Source of the DNA: Branchiostoma floridae
Taxonomy: Eukaryota > Chordata > Leptocardii > Amphioxiformes > Branchiostomatidae
Assembly (NCBI RefSeq): GCF_000003815.2
Contig: NC_049992.1
Span: 9,794,337 to 9,858,336 of the forward strand
Direction: 5' to 3'
Length of the DNA: 64,000 nt
This document shows positions 36,801-45,413 of the stretch, piece by piece (position 1 is the stretch's first letter; every line of letters starts with the position of its first letter). The position numbers and the translations under genes are program-made. Under the pieces are notes generated by a model. The model ran no database searches and had not been told where the DNA came from. It saw only the letters and a program-made list of their open reading frames with translations.

Positions 36801-39800
36801 GTGTATCATACAGAAACACATGCTTACAAGAGAATCAAAAAACAAAGATGGCACTTGATCACTGTTTTTGATTGTTACCAGTAATAGATTTTGTTACCAA
36901 AAGGTGATTTGGTACTAATATTATAATTCTGACATGATGATAACTTTCAGGTGTACCAAAAGATTGCAGAGAAGCTTACTGAGTGGGGTAAGTGCTTCTT
37001 TCATATTCAGTGTTTTTGAAATTATTGAATTCAGTATATTAGTATATCAACACAATGTTGATATTCATATGACACTTGTTTATGAAAGAGTGATGTTGTT
37101 TATCACATCTCCTTCATACATTATTCTAAAGAACAAATCAACATTGCCTTTCTGTTAGGGCCACAGTATTTTGTGCATGTTGAAAAAATTGAATGCCAGA
37201 TTCCATTGTTGTGCTCTCACACAGTATTGCACAAAAAGCTGTGTTTGTTCCTGTCCATGGTGCTGAATCAGATGTGCCTTCACACAGCAATGCTCTGCCA
37301 TCTTTTGTTTTTATCGAAGAATGATAAAACCAAAAATAAAATTTTGTTTCCATATTGATGACAGCTACCTTAGATTTTAGTGGCTTTTGCGGCAACCTTT
37401 GTCCATGGTGATAAGTGGTAATGCATTTTCATGTCTCTTCCTCGATTCAGAAATGCACAGAACTCAGACTGAACATGAAGACAGCTACACCTTCAAAGTC
37501 TTCATCTTCCAATTTGTCAACTTTTATTCATCCATCTTCTACATCGCATTCTTCAAGGGACGGTCAGTATTGTGTGCTCTGTTGCCTTGTGTACGGAACC
37601 GAGATATATTTTTCCTGTAGTTCTGAAAAGGATTTTGAAATGATAAATTGAGGTTTTGATATAGGCTTCAGGAATATCAGCAATCAAAGTGCTGACAATG
37701 AGGATACCCCATTTGTATTTGGAAATTCTTTGCCATATTGTTGTCCATATTGACCATGTAGAACTGTAAATTAACGCTGGGTGTGTAACAGGTACATTTC
37801 TTTCCTTTGAACAGATTCGTTGGATACCCGGGCCATTATAATAGGTTCTTTGGTCTCCGCAACGAAGCGGTAGGTCTTATTGCTATTATAACACTATTAG
37901 ACACTAGTTTTATGTATCACTCTTTTACTTCTCTTAGTTCTTGAGACTATATATGCAATTAGCCCTCGGGCATGCTTTTGCAAATAAACTAATTATAACT
38001 CACTGACAGGCCTTTATTTTTCTATTCTTAAAATCTTGTTGTCAAGATAAGTCTATTGTTAAAGGCATTGGAGTTCCTATGAATACATATTTTACCCTCA
38101 AGTAAAACATTCAATATTTACCAACTAAAGCACTAGTCTTATGGCAGAAGCTCGCAATGTATAAGGGATAATGACCCTGCCTCTTGATCTTAATGTCAGG
38201 AGTTCAAATCCCAACTGTAGGTACACTCCACAAAAAAAGGGTCACAATCCTTAGGGCATTAACCAGTTGGGATGTTTTCTTGGTACCTTAACAAACTGTG
38301 CATATAACATCTATCTTTCTCCTCATCGTGTTAGCTCTTCATTGAGATAAACTGGTTTGAGATGACTCTGACCTTGTCCCTTTTTGTTGTGGCGCAGTGC
38401 GGACAGGGCGGCTGTCTGGTGGAGCTTGCCCAACAGCTAGCCGTCATCATGATTGGTAAACAGGTCATCAACAATGCACAGGAGATCATAGTACCGTAAG
38501 TGTAGTCCATCCTTTTGCATTTGCCATAATTTTTGCCAAATTGGTGGTGTGGCAGATTTTCATCTTTACCGCACAGAGGCTGTTGATCGCTGAAAACAAA
38601 CTAGTACAGTTAATATAGCCAAAAATTGTACACTCAGCTAGTAAGCCCAAGTCCCAACAAATGGAATCCTATGTACATGTATATTAATCTAATTTGAAGT
38701 TTGTAGATACCAGTTGTATAAGATTTATGTAGTTTGTATGTCCCTGTTTTCACACTAAGTCCAGGAAGATTAGCTACTATGTTAGCTAGTGGATGTAATA
38801 AAGTATCAAAGGAGAAGACTTGAGTTTAAAGGTCTGCTACGCAGTTTTTTGCGCTTCAAACTGAAAACAAAAATCCATTTTCCGGCCATTTCTTTATATA
38901 GTTAGTTGAATCAAGCCTACCACGTTACGGAACACTATTCAAGGTATGTCGGGAGTCGATATTTTCGCCGTGCGAGCGCGTTTGAAAACCTGTGAATCTG
39001 CACACCCGCGCTGGGTTTCAGCCATTTTGTTTCTTCCGAACGAACCGTTGATGATTGATTCTTGTTCGAATTCTCACCGGTGCCTAACTAGGGAGGTCAG
39101 AAAGTTACAGCGCACGTAGGACGAAATGTTTGTAGACTAAACCTCTACGTTGCAAATGTGAAATAATGACACAAAAGTGTCAAAAAGTAGTAGTAAATCT
39201 GAGATTTCTTAGTTCTAGAATATTTCAAATTTGAGCACAAAAAACTGCGTAGCAGACCTTTAACATTCCCTCTTTGTTATTTTAGAACAGTGTTCAGCCC
39301 ATGATTTTATTAAACCTTTCTAAGTCTGTCATTGTGAGATGTGGGGCCTGACCAGATAGAATGTTGAGATATTGACATTTTTTTTACTTGTTCCCCACAG
39401 TAAAATCAAGAACTATTTGCAGCGGCGTGAGGTGGCAAAGGGGATGGAGAAATCCACAGAGCCAGCCAGATGGGAGGAGGACTACCAGCTGATCGAAAAT
39501 GAGGGACTGTTTGAGGAATACCTAGAGATGGGTAAGCAGAAATGGCATGGAATATGTTCACTGTAGACTTGTTTGGAAGTACAATCACATTACAATCCTT
39601 AATTGCTGTATGTGATTTGCAGAGTCTGACTTAGTTCAGGCATGTTTAGTAAGTAAGTATTTGGCTTCGTCTATTCTGCACTTTATCTCCTTGTGGCTTT
39701 AACGGTCAATTTCTAGGCCTTATACATTCAAATGCTTTGGTTAGGAAATCCACTTTGTCATGGCACTATGGTCCTTAAAATGCTAGTCAAGAGCAATTAC

Positions 39801-42800
39801 ATCCAGCATGATGTTAGAAAAATGCCACTATACTAGTGTAGTTGCATGTCTACCCTAAAGTGTCACAGTATACATGATTTCTTCATAAAATAAATTGAAT
39901 TACAGTTTTATAAAGACTGTGTTGTTGGTTTTTGCTGTCAAGTTTTGACCAAAAAAGTAATGACTACAATGATGTACAACTTGTTGGAAAGACTTATGCG
40001 ATGATGATCAGCTTATGCCACTTGTCAAATTGTGTGATGATGATCAGTTGATGCCACTCACAATCACTGTTCATTCCCCCCTCTACCCCCCAGTTATCCA
40101 GTTTGGGTTCATCACCATTTTTGTGGCTGCCTTTCCCCTGGCTCCGCTGTTTGCCCTGCTAAACAACTGGGTGGAGATCCGTTTGGACGCGCACAAGTTT
40201 GTTTGTGAGGTGCGTCGCTCGGTGTCCGAGAGAGCTCAGGACATCGGCGTGTGGTTTAACATTCTAGACGCTCTGGTTCAGCTCGCTGTCATCAGCAACG
40301 TAAGTTTGTCTCTTAATATGATTAGGTTATTTATTTTCGCTGGAAGTTGATTTTGTGTTAAGATTTCAAAAGTTTTCATTGTGCTTTAAGTTGGCAGTCA
40401 ACAGTAACTGTAGCACAAAAACATTTGCATAAAACACATTACCACTGTATACATTTTAAGATTAATATGACTGCAGTAAGATTTATCTCATATTTTTGTC
40501 GTGACTGCGTGCATAATCTGTGATAGATAGACAAAGGGAAATATTTCTGGTACATACAGGTGTACATAATACTATCTGCATCAAAGTATTTATAATCCTT
40601 CATTACTTGTTGTCTACCATCAGAATCATGTCAAATATGATGTAAGAACTTTTACAATATATTTTGTCAGAAATGTGGTCTGTATTCGTTCATCATGTAT
40701 GTTTCCTTTGGAAATCGTTACAAGTACTGTTGCGATTTAATTCAGATCTTCTTTTTTTTTCTTTCCAGGCGTTCATTATTGCAGTAACATCAGAGTTTCT
40801 GCCTCGGCTGCTGTACAAGTATGAGAAGAACTGGAACCTGGATGGATATGTCAACTTCACGCTAGCGTACTCTCCACCTGGGTCCATGTCTCAGGAGTGT
40901 AGGTATGTGGGCTTTTGGACTCATCAAGTTTCTGTGCGACTCTAAGCACTGTAACTTTTTATCCCGTTCCTTTGTGCTGATAGCCATTTACACTAACACT
41001 GTCCCTTTCATTGGTGCTGACAGACATTCACACTTACTCGGTCCCTTTCCTTGGTGCTGATAGACATTCACACTAACACTGTCCCTTTCCTTGGTGCTGA
41101 TAACATTCACACGAACACTGTCCCTTTCCTTGGTGCTAATAGACATTTAAACTCCTCTGAATATCATGTACATGTATGATTTTCTTCAGGTACAAGGAGT
41201 TCCGAGACAGAGACGGCAGCTTTAGCTTGTTCTACTGGAGACTTCTTGCTATACGACTTGGTTTTGTCATCCTATTTGAAGTAAGTGTGAAATATCTTTT
41301 GTAATATGTAAAAAGAGGTCAGCATTTCATTCACAAATGGTGTGTAGATATCTTGTAAAAAGGCTTTATAAACTTAGTTTCATTGATATCAGTTATCAGT
41401 TTAGTTTGTAGAATAAATTGAACCTTTAGCTTGTTGTTCCACTCTTAGACTGAGTGTGAAGTGTTTCGCAATTATTTCACTCCGATCTTATAAGTCAAAA
41501 GGTTATGTGTTTGCTTTCCCTGTACTGTGATGGTTACCCTGTTCCTCCTGGACTGATTTTCTCTGCCCATTTCTGGCAGCATGTGGTTTTCTTCATCTCA
41601 CGGCTGATTGACATAATGGTGCCCGACATCCCAGAGAGTTTAGAGATCAAGATCAAACGGGAGCGCTACTTGGCCAAGCAGGCCTTACAGGACCAGGAGC
41701 ACATCATGGTGAGTTCAGGGAATTGTTTGTAACGTCTTATATTTTGTTAAATAATATGCAGTTGATTTGATGAATATTTTCCCTCTTTGTAGTTTAAAAT
41801 CTTGAAATCAAGTTTCCACACGATATCCCTGCATTCAGGATTTTAGGATACTAAAGTTTAAATGAACAGTCACTTTGTCCATACTTACATTAAATGATCA
41901 GTTCTACATTGTATATGTAGATTCTTTTAGTCCAAGTCATCAGATAGAGCTCTCTATCTTTCACTGACAAGACTGTTATGTGTTTGATCATATACATGTA
42001 AATGCCATTGGGTAGTTTTTTGGTGGGGTGTGTTTTTACCCTATGTTTGTAATCAATTTGACAGTCTCAACCTGCATTGGTTTTGACAGTGCTGAAATTT
42101 AAGCCAAGAAAATGTTGAAACTTAAGCAAACCTTTTAAAAATAGCTGTACCTGTCCCTTGTCCCATACTTTAATTTCTGCATGGTTCACTGCTGGTAAGG
42201 TATAGATTTGTAACACTGCTATATTTTGCCCTGAAATATGGCATAGAAAGATCATTGTTTATCTGTGCCTTAAAAATAGATTTTCCATTGGATTACAAGA
42301 TTTGATAGCCAGCCAGATTTCTTAAATCGTTTTGTTCTGAAAGAGTTGTACACAATACAAAATGTACATCAGTAAGTCTGACTGCTGATGCTGCAAGGGC
42401 AAAATTCTTTTTTAACATTTGGTCTAAATGATTTAGGCCCTCCCAGTATGAAGCTGAATTCATTCTGGCATGCATAAAGAGTTGTTACTTTCTAATATCA
42501 AATAGATGCATACAGTCACACTAATTATGACACATGACAACGTTTTTGTATGAATATCTAGATTTTTGTTTGTGTCTTATTTTTTTTCCATCATACAGTA
42601 ATGGCCAGGAAGTTTTATGGACAAATAATTTCAGAGTAAGCCATTAATTTTTGTATGTTTACAATGTTATCATGCCTATTTTCAGTTTTTTTTACATATT
42701 ATATATTTGATAAGTTCCTTCCCATTTTTTTTTTTCATTTTTTTTAGATAACATATTTTTTTTTTTTTAGATAACTTGTATACCCATGAGTTCCTTAAAA

Positions 42801-45413
42801 CTGACACCTAGTATATAACTTGTTTCTGATACGTCTAAGATTTTAAACTTAAATCAAAGTCATTTTCCTAACTTATTTCTAAATGCCTAAATGATCTTTT
42901 GTTGTAATTCCAAACAATAAACATGTTTGTCTTAAAATCCTTCCTTAAAACATCCTTGCTGGAACAGGAGGCCATGAAGGAGGAGAAACAAGCTATGGTA
43001 GGCCACTGCTGAACCCGAGATACGGACTTCCTTTTAACTTAACGTAGATCCCGAAGTCCTTCCCTTGTTTACGGCCCAGTCTTGCCACTTGCCATCACAA
43101 CTACATGTAGCTGTGTAGCTAACCCACATTTGGTGCAATGCGCCCGCACTTCTATTCTTGCTAAAAGCTATTCCATTTAGAGGTTCAATGGGACACATTG
43201 GAAAGTCCTTCCTTAGTCCCTATATACCCCTACACATCCTCAATTTTCAGAAACCTTCGGGGCATATTTCCTTGTCATGTACCCTTTCATTTTTCTCAAG
43301 TGATCCTTAAAGTAGTATCATATTTTCCAGTATGTCCCTGACCTCTAAGTGGAATAGCTAGCAGGTGTTTCCCCAGGCTAACCTTGAACTCCATCGCAGT
43401 ACTAGTAGCTGACCTGCACGTCAACTAACGCACGTTTATTCCCAACTTATACTGAGTAGGGTGGCTGTATCATATATATATTAATCTGCTTATGATATCA
43501 TAAGGTGTTAATGACATGTGCTACTTGTTGATCCTCACTCATATACATTTTGTATTTCTAACTTGGGAACTACCTCAGATCTTAGACTAGAATTGTGCGG
43601 TCTGATTTTGGTGGCTGACCTATGCTTAAGGCCACTTGTTGTTTATAATCAGCTGTTGATATGGCTTGTCGTAACCACATTTTATTATCAAACATATCAG
43701 TACTTTAATGCACAAGCTATCAATACTCGTTTTAATTCCCCTCACTCCCAAGTTAAGTTTGCTCGTAATTCTTGAATGAAGCTTGTCTGCTATAACTGCT
43801 CATAGTAACCCTGGTGAATATAATTTCAAAATTTGAGATAGCCCCTTAACATGACCTGGAGAGTAATTTTTTCTTCTCTTGAAGAAACTATATTTCTTAC
43901 ATTACACACCTGTAGATCTAGATATTCTAAGCTTGCTTGAGAAGTTGCTCTGTAGATAAAGATGCAGTCAACACCTGGTACTTGCTGTCAAGTACATGTA
44001 CATCACCTGGTTTTGCTTTGACAGAGCAAGAGTTACCATTTATTTGTATTTTTGCAATGTACCCCAAACCTCCATTATATGTGTATACTTAATAATATGT
44101 ATGTCAGCTTAAGTCAAGTTTCAGTAAAGTACAGAACAACAAATTTGAATTGAACCTCTCAAAATCTACAGGTCATGTTTAATACCCTTAATAATCTTAG
44201 CTTTTACCAACTTCATGCTTTACATATTATATTCTCTTAAATGTACGTGATATAACTGCCGAGACTTGCTCTGTCCTTGAGACATACGAAGTCACTAACT
44301 TAAATTCTTTTGATTCAATCTCTGTGTCACGTTCAGTTAACGTGAGAGTCACAGTAGTCTTCAGGTACTGTTCTGTCTATTTCCTAAGAGTAAGACCACA
44401 CAAGTTTGATCTTATGGATAGCATCCGATAAAACCCCAACACATAAGACTATATTGCCAAAAATTGAACTTACTTTGTTACTTGGTGTTTTGAAAATATG
44501 TACTTAGTATCTACAAAGTGTGCATTACGAGTACAGCTTATTCCCCATATTTTGTAATTTTCTAAGGAAATTGTTATTATTGCCCATTTGAAGCAACATT
44601 TCTCTAGGTTTGGGAAAGTTACAATCAGTGTGACACTGTCCAGATGTTATCCATAAAATCAGCATTGCTTGGCCTAACCACCACTACAACTTCTCACCTT
44701 CTCTGCACTAATGTTGTATAACTGTTACAGCTAACAGACTTTCCTCACACCTATACTATAGGACACGGTCAAAAGACTATCGTATACTCACCTTTAGTGT
44801 ACACCTAAAGCTCACCTTAGTGTACTACTGCTGGATGTTAAAGCTGCCGTCACTGCAAGAAGTCAGGGTTGGCCAAGTTTTCTAAAATTCACTTGTCTTA
44901 TCGGGCAAGTACATAAAATATTTACTTGTCAGGACAAACTTTTCACTTGTCCAAAATATAGAAATGACATTTTTTTTTACATCATGTATGTATTTTCACT
45001 TCCAGCAATGGAATTCTTCTATTGGTGACCCTATTTTTCTGTGTTGACCAATGCAGGATACCATGACAGTGAAAAGTATTTTAAGTATTATCAAAATCTC
45101 ACTTATGGAAAACATCTTGCCCGATCAAAAAAGTGGTGCAGGACATTCACTTGCCCGATGTGGACTTGTCTAGCCCTGGAAGATATAATGCATGATGTCA
45201 GACATAGTGCATATCAAGATTCGGACATTTTAAGTGATACGTACTGACAGGATTGATGGTTCCTCTTGGCAGGTGGGAGGCTTGGCAGGGGTTGGCGAAG
45301 AGGACGAGGGAGGTGACGACGATTACGCCGTTACTACCCAAGGCCGGAAGGCTGCCACCACCCGCATGGATGCCGGCAATGTTTACCTCTCTGTACCTAC
45401 TGCAGATGTGTAA
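9848..45413 (+). CDS. ANO7-like: anoctamin (TMEM16 family), ANO7-like, 26 coding exons, ~919 aa
   Basis: Ten-TM membrane protein of the Ca2+-activated channel/lipid scramblase family. Exons: 9848-9970, 17994-18075, 21305-21456, 22410-22538, 24204-24340, 24860-24917, 25553-25607, 27962-28017, 28691-28856, 30085-30175 or 30922-31012, 32352-32457, 33089-33149 or 34176-34236, 35336-35418, 35956-36093, 36521-36679, 36951-36987, 37451-37562, 37815-37869, 38398-38495, 39401-39531, 40094-40299, 40769-40902, 41190-41280, 41580-41708, 42968-42997, 45273-45413. All junctions are GT/AG and phases agree. An in-frame TAA (9839-9841) fixes the start. Landmarks: [11 protein letters not shown] in the cytosolic N-domain; a Cys-rich first outer loop; Ca2+-site acids E672/E675 (EYLEM) and E704/D708 (EIRLD). 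The TM6 acidic residue seems absent (ASGIVYQK). GGCLVELAQ and [19 protein letters not shown] fit ANO7 better than other paralogues. Exon 25 (30 bp) could be skipped in frame. The exact activity is unknown. Confidence 0.93.
10718..11275 (+). repeat. interspersed repeat, 'CATAACTCGAGAAG' family, two tandem-like copies
   Basis: A module running from agcataactcgagaggac through ggtgggtgggtaggggt, gttcgataatgggcctccta and ggtactgcagc occurs at 10718-10840 and again at 10995-11115. The second copy continues to a gacataagtttgggccccct block at 11275. The same 290-bp order is present inverted at 14440-14735, with partial copies at 7878-7935, 8410-8540, 12100-12200 and 48650-48745. No coding capacity is seen. 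It lies in the first intron of the anoctamin gene. Confidence 0.7.
14100..14780 (-). repeat. inverted copy of the 'CATAACTCGAGAAG' repeat with CA-rich tail
   Basis: Read on the minus strand, 14735-14440 follows 10985-11275 block for block (ggtatgtgggtaggggt, ggtactgcagcgcaacttcc, atgacataagtttgggccc, gggatagcaggggcattttt). A second degenerate copy of the last blocks lies at 14150-14250. A CA/GACA microsatellite sits at 14730-14760. All of it is intronic. Confidence 0.65.
17058..17079. repeat. (TA)n microsatellite
   Basis: About eleven TA units in anoctamin intron 1. Confidence 0.9.
18341..18658. mobile_element. non-autonomous DNA transposon, CAGGGTTCTAGC ends, TSD TAGTC
   Basis: The ends CAGGGTTCTAGCTAG and CTGGCTAGAACCCTG are inverted. 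They are flanked on both sides by the 5-bp direct repeat TAGTC (18336-18340 and 18659-18663). Inside are several copies of ccctacgctaaaat in both orientations. No transposase is seen. Confidence 0.85.
20523..20864. mobile_element. non-autonomous DNA transposon, CAGGGCTCGAAATA ends, TSD TAAAA
   Basis: The left end CAGGGCTCGAAATACC and right end ATATTTCAAGCCCTG are inverted, flanked by the 5-bp duplication TAAAA. Subterminal cctgcac/gtgcagg motifs occur in both orientations. Intronic, between anoctamin exons 2 and 3. Confidence 0.87.
21028..21226. mobile_element. foldback element with ~75-bp arms
   Basis: The left arm (tatagaaaaattctaacact ... ttacccctctaaatttt) pairs with the right arm (aaaatttagaggggtaa ... 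agtgttagcatttttctata). The two arms are inverted copies with few mismatches. It ends about 80 bp before anoctamin exon 3. Confidence 0.8.
21536..21845 (-). mobile_element. SINE-like / tRNA-like interspersed repeat (tentative)
   Basis: It contains a block with tttaacatactcaggtatgg and cctatccgagggatggctc, then a stretch with tgaacccgttacttcaaatt and a ccgattgcaccac-type run. This resembles the reverse of a degenerate tRNA-like head. Intronic, just after anoctamin exon 3. The family is not established. Confidence 0.35.
22801..22905. repeat. short tandem array, ~44-bp unit
   Basis: About 2.5 copies of a unit containing atcatatttgttcaatttgt followed by tacatcttta, in anoctamin intron 4. Confidence 0.7.
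23347..23466 (-). mobile_element. LINE ORF2 C-terminal tail
   Basis: On the minus strand it reads [20 protein letters not shown], then [19 protein letters not shown]-stop, followed by an AGTAAG-type short-repeat tail. The charged DREEWR...ARPK end is typical of CR1/L2-like ORF2. It is a 5'-truncated fragment in anoctamin intron 4. Confidence 0.6.
24171..24203 (+). other. alternative 5' extension of anoctamin exon 5
   Basis: Two acceptors lie 33 bp apart: TTTCTATTAG (exon from 24171) and CCCTCTCAG (exon from 24204). Both keep the frame. The longer form adds [12 protein letters not shown] chose 24204 because [11 protein letters not shown] aligns with the family without a gap. Confidence 0.5.
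24406..24723. mobile_element. non-autonomous DNA transposon, CAGGGCTCGAAATA ends, TSD TATAA
   Basis: A second clean copy of the family at 20523-20864, in the same orientation, with inverted ends and a 5-bp duplication TATAA (24401-24405 and 24724-24728). It begins 65 bp after anoctamin exon 5. Confidence 0.87.
26495..26518. repeat. (GATT)n microsatellite
   Basis: Six units of gatt within anoctamin intron 7. Confidence 0.9.
26636..27790. mobile_element. possible pogo/Tigger-like element (weak)
   Basis: The left boundary tacagtagaagtcggctatt looks like a pogo/Tigger-type terminus. A similar block (ctattatggcataaatcgg on the minus strand) occurs near 27740-27780, so inverted ends are possible. 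The interior is more CG-rich than the flanks. A 111-codon minus-strand frame (27051-27386) has no motif that I recognise. All of it lies in anoctamin intron 7. Confidence 0.3.
28431..28690 (+). repeat. tandem triplication of the exon 9 acceptor region (~108-bp unit)
   Basis: Units start near 28431, 28540 and 28647 with ttagtgaagatgaccctgac. Each carries an acceptor-like aaacccaag and a copy of the first codons of exon 9. In the third copy this is the real exon start (28691, GGG TCC TGG). In the first two copies the following bases read AGG TCC TGA, a stop in the same frame. These are decayed exon-edge duplicates. Confidence 0.8.
28870..29162. mobile_element. MITE-like foldback, GGTCACA ends
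   Basis: The left end ggtcacattaggtcgtgcga and right end tcgcacgacctgtgtgacc are inverted copies. The pairing continues into gatcgttgta / tacaaggatc. No ORF. It starts 13 bp past the donor of anoctamin exon 9. Confidence 0.8.
30085..30175 (+). CDS. anoctamin exon 10A, alternative TM1 exon
   Basis: 91 bp, phase 1 in and phase 2 out, acceptor TGTTTAG, donor GTAAGT. It encodes [20 protein letters not shown] and then [10 protein letters not shown](A), the first transmembrane helix. It matches the exon at 30922-31012 in length, phase and 20 of 30 residues. Together they add 182 bp (not a multiple of 3), so a transcript with both copies is out of frame, as is one with neither. Confidence 0.88.
30204..30626 (+). 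promoter_or_regulatory. candidate intronic RNA stem between exons 10A and 10B
   Basis: 30204-30237 and 30593-30626 are inverted copies with 26 of 34 positions matching. The core CATTCTGTGGATG is perfect and the outer AGGTCA also pairs. In pre-mRNA they could form a stem starting 28 nt after the 10A donor. A role in exon choice is inference; the arms could be ends of an old foldback element. Confidence 0.35.
30922..31012 (+). CDS. anoctamin exon 10B, alternative TM1 exon
   Basis: 91 bp, the same phases as 10A, acceptor TGTGAACAG, donor GTAAGT. It encodes [20 protein letters not shown] and then [10 protein letters not shown](A). Relative to 10A it replaces Trp by Asn at the membrane edge and changes most of the outer end of TM1. 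The frame is open with no sign of decay. Confidence 0.88.
31141..31482. mobile_element. foldback element, CTCCTACGCA ends
   Basis: The left end (aaacattctcctacgcagag) and right end (accgtgcgtaggaggatgtt) are inverted. An internal block (ctctgattggcagaaagctg, gtttgtggcgacgct) recurs at 62959-62995. Intronic, between anoctamin exons 10B and 11. Confidence 0.65.
33089..33149 (+). CDS. anoctamin exon 12A, alternative TM2 exon
   Basis: 61 bp, phase 0 in and phase 1 out, acceptor CTATTTTAG, donor GTAAGT. It encodes [20 protein letters not shown], the loop before TM2 and its start. Its partner at 34176-34236 has the same length and phases and 14 of 20 identical residues. Both together add 122 bp and break the frame. 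Confidence 0.88.
33851..34063. mobile_element. MITE, TACTGTAAATGCA family, copy 1
   Basis: A 213-bp foldback with ends TACCGTAAAATGCATTTAAT and TTTCTGCATTTACAGTA. It is dense in CGCGG/CCGCG (ttcgcggttg, accaccgcgaaa). It is the inverted sibling of 48417-48627. It lies between alternative exons 12A and 12B, ending 112 bp before 12B. Confidence 0.9.
34176..34236 (+). CDS. anoctamin exon 12B, alternative TM2 exon
   Basis: 61 bp, the same phases as 12A, acceptor CTACCATCAG, donor GTGAGT. It encodes [20 protein letters not shown]. The open frame and intact splice sites suggest it is used. The next exon (35336) supplies the shared [11 protein letters not shown] continuation. Confidence 0.88.
34573..35128. 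mobile_element. CAGGGCTCGAAAT-ended element, long copy
   Basis: Ends CAGGGCTCGAAATTC and GTATTTCGAGCCCTG. The flanking duplication is imperfect (TGAAA near both ends). At 556 bp it is longer than its relatives. Its middle includes a minus-strand stretch rich in Glu/Ser codons ([20 protein letters not shown]) that could be a leftover of a parent coding sequence, which I cannot identify. Confidence 0.65.
35523..35622. other. assembly gap (100 Ns)
   Basis: A placeholder gap of exactly 100 Ns inside anoctamin intron 13. The flanking exons join in phase, so no exon is obviously missing. Confidence 0.99.
38135..38300 (+). repeat. degenerate tRNA-derived SINE-like fragment
   Basis: A B-box-like aggagttcaaatcccaac follows a tRNA-like stretch, and a ccttagggcatt-type block follows. 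It is too degenerate for a tRNA gene; no cloverleaf can be drawn. Intronic. Confidence 0.35.
40962..41152. repeat. minisatellite, ~45-bp unit, about 4-5 copies
   Basis: The unit contains gtccctttccttggtgctga and then tagacattcacactaacact. It sits between anoctamin exons 22 and 23. Confidence 0.85.

Noticed and set aside
38135-38300. tRNA gene
   Set aside because: A B-box-like sequence is present but no paired acceptor, D or anticodon arms can be drawn. It is better explained as a SINE fragment.
42600-42640. Alternative anoctamin exon after a T-rich tract (acceptor catacag at 42599)
   Set aside because: The exon would begin with TAA in the required phase and give only a stop. The family-like continuation is at 42968 and 45273.
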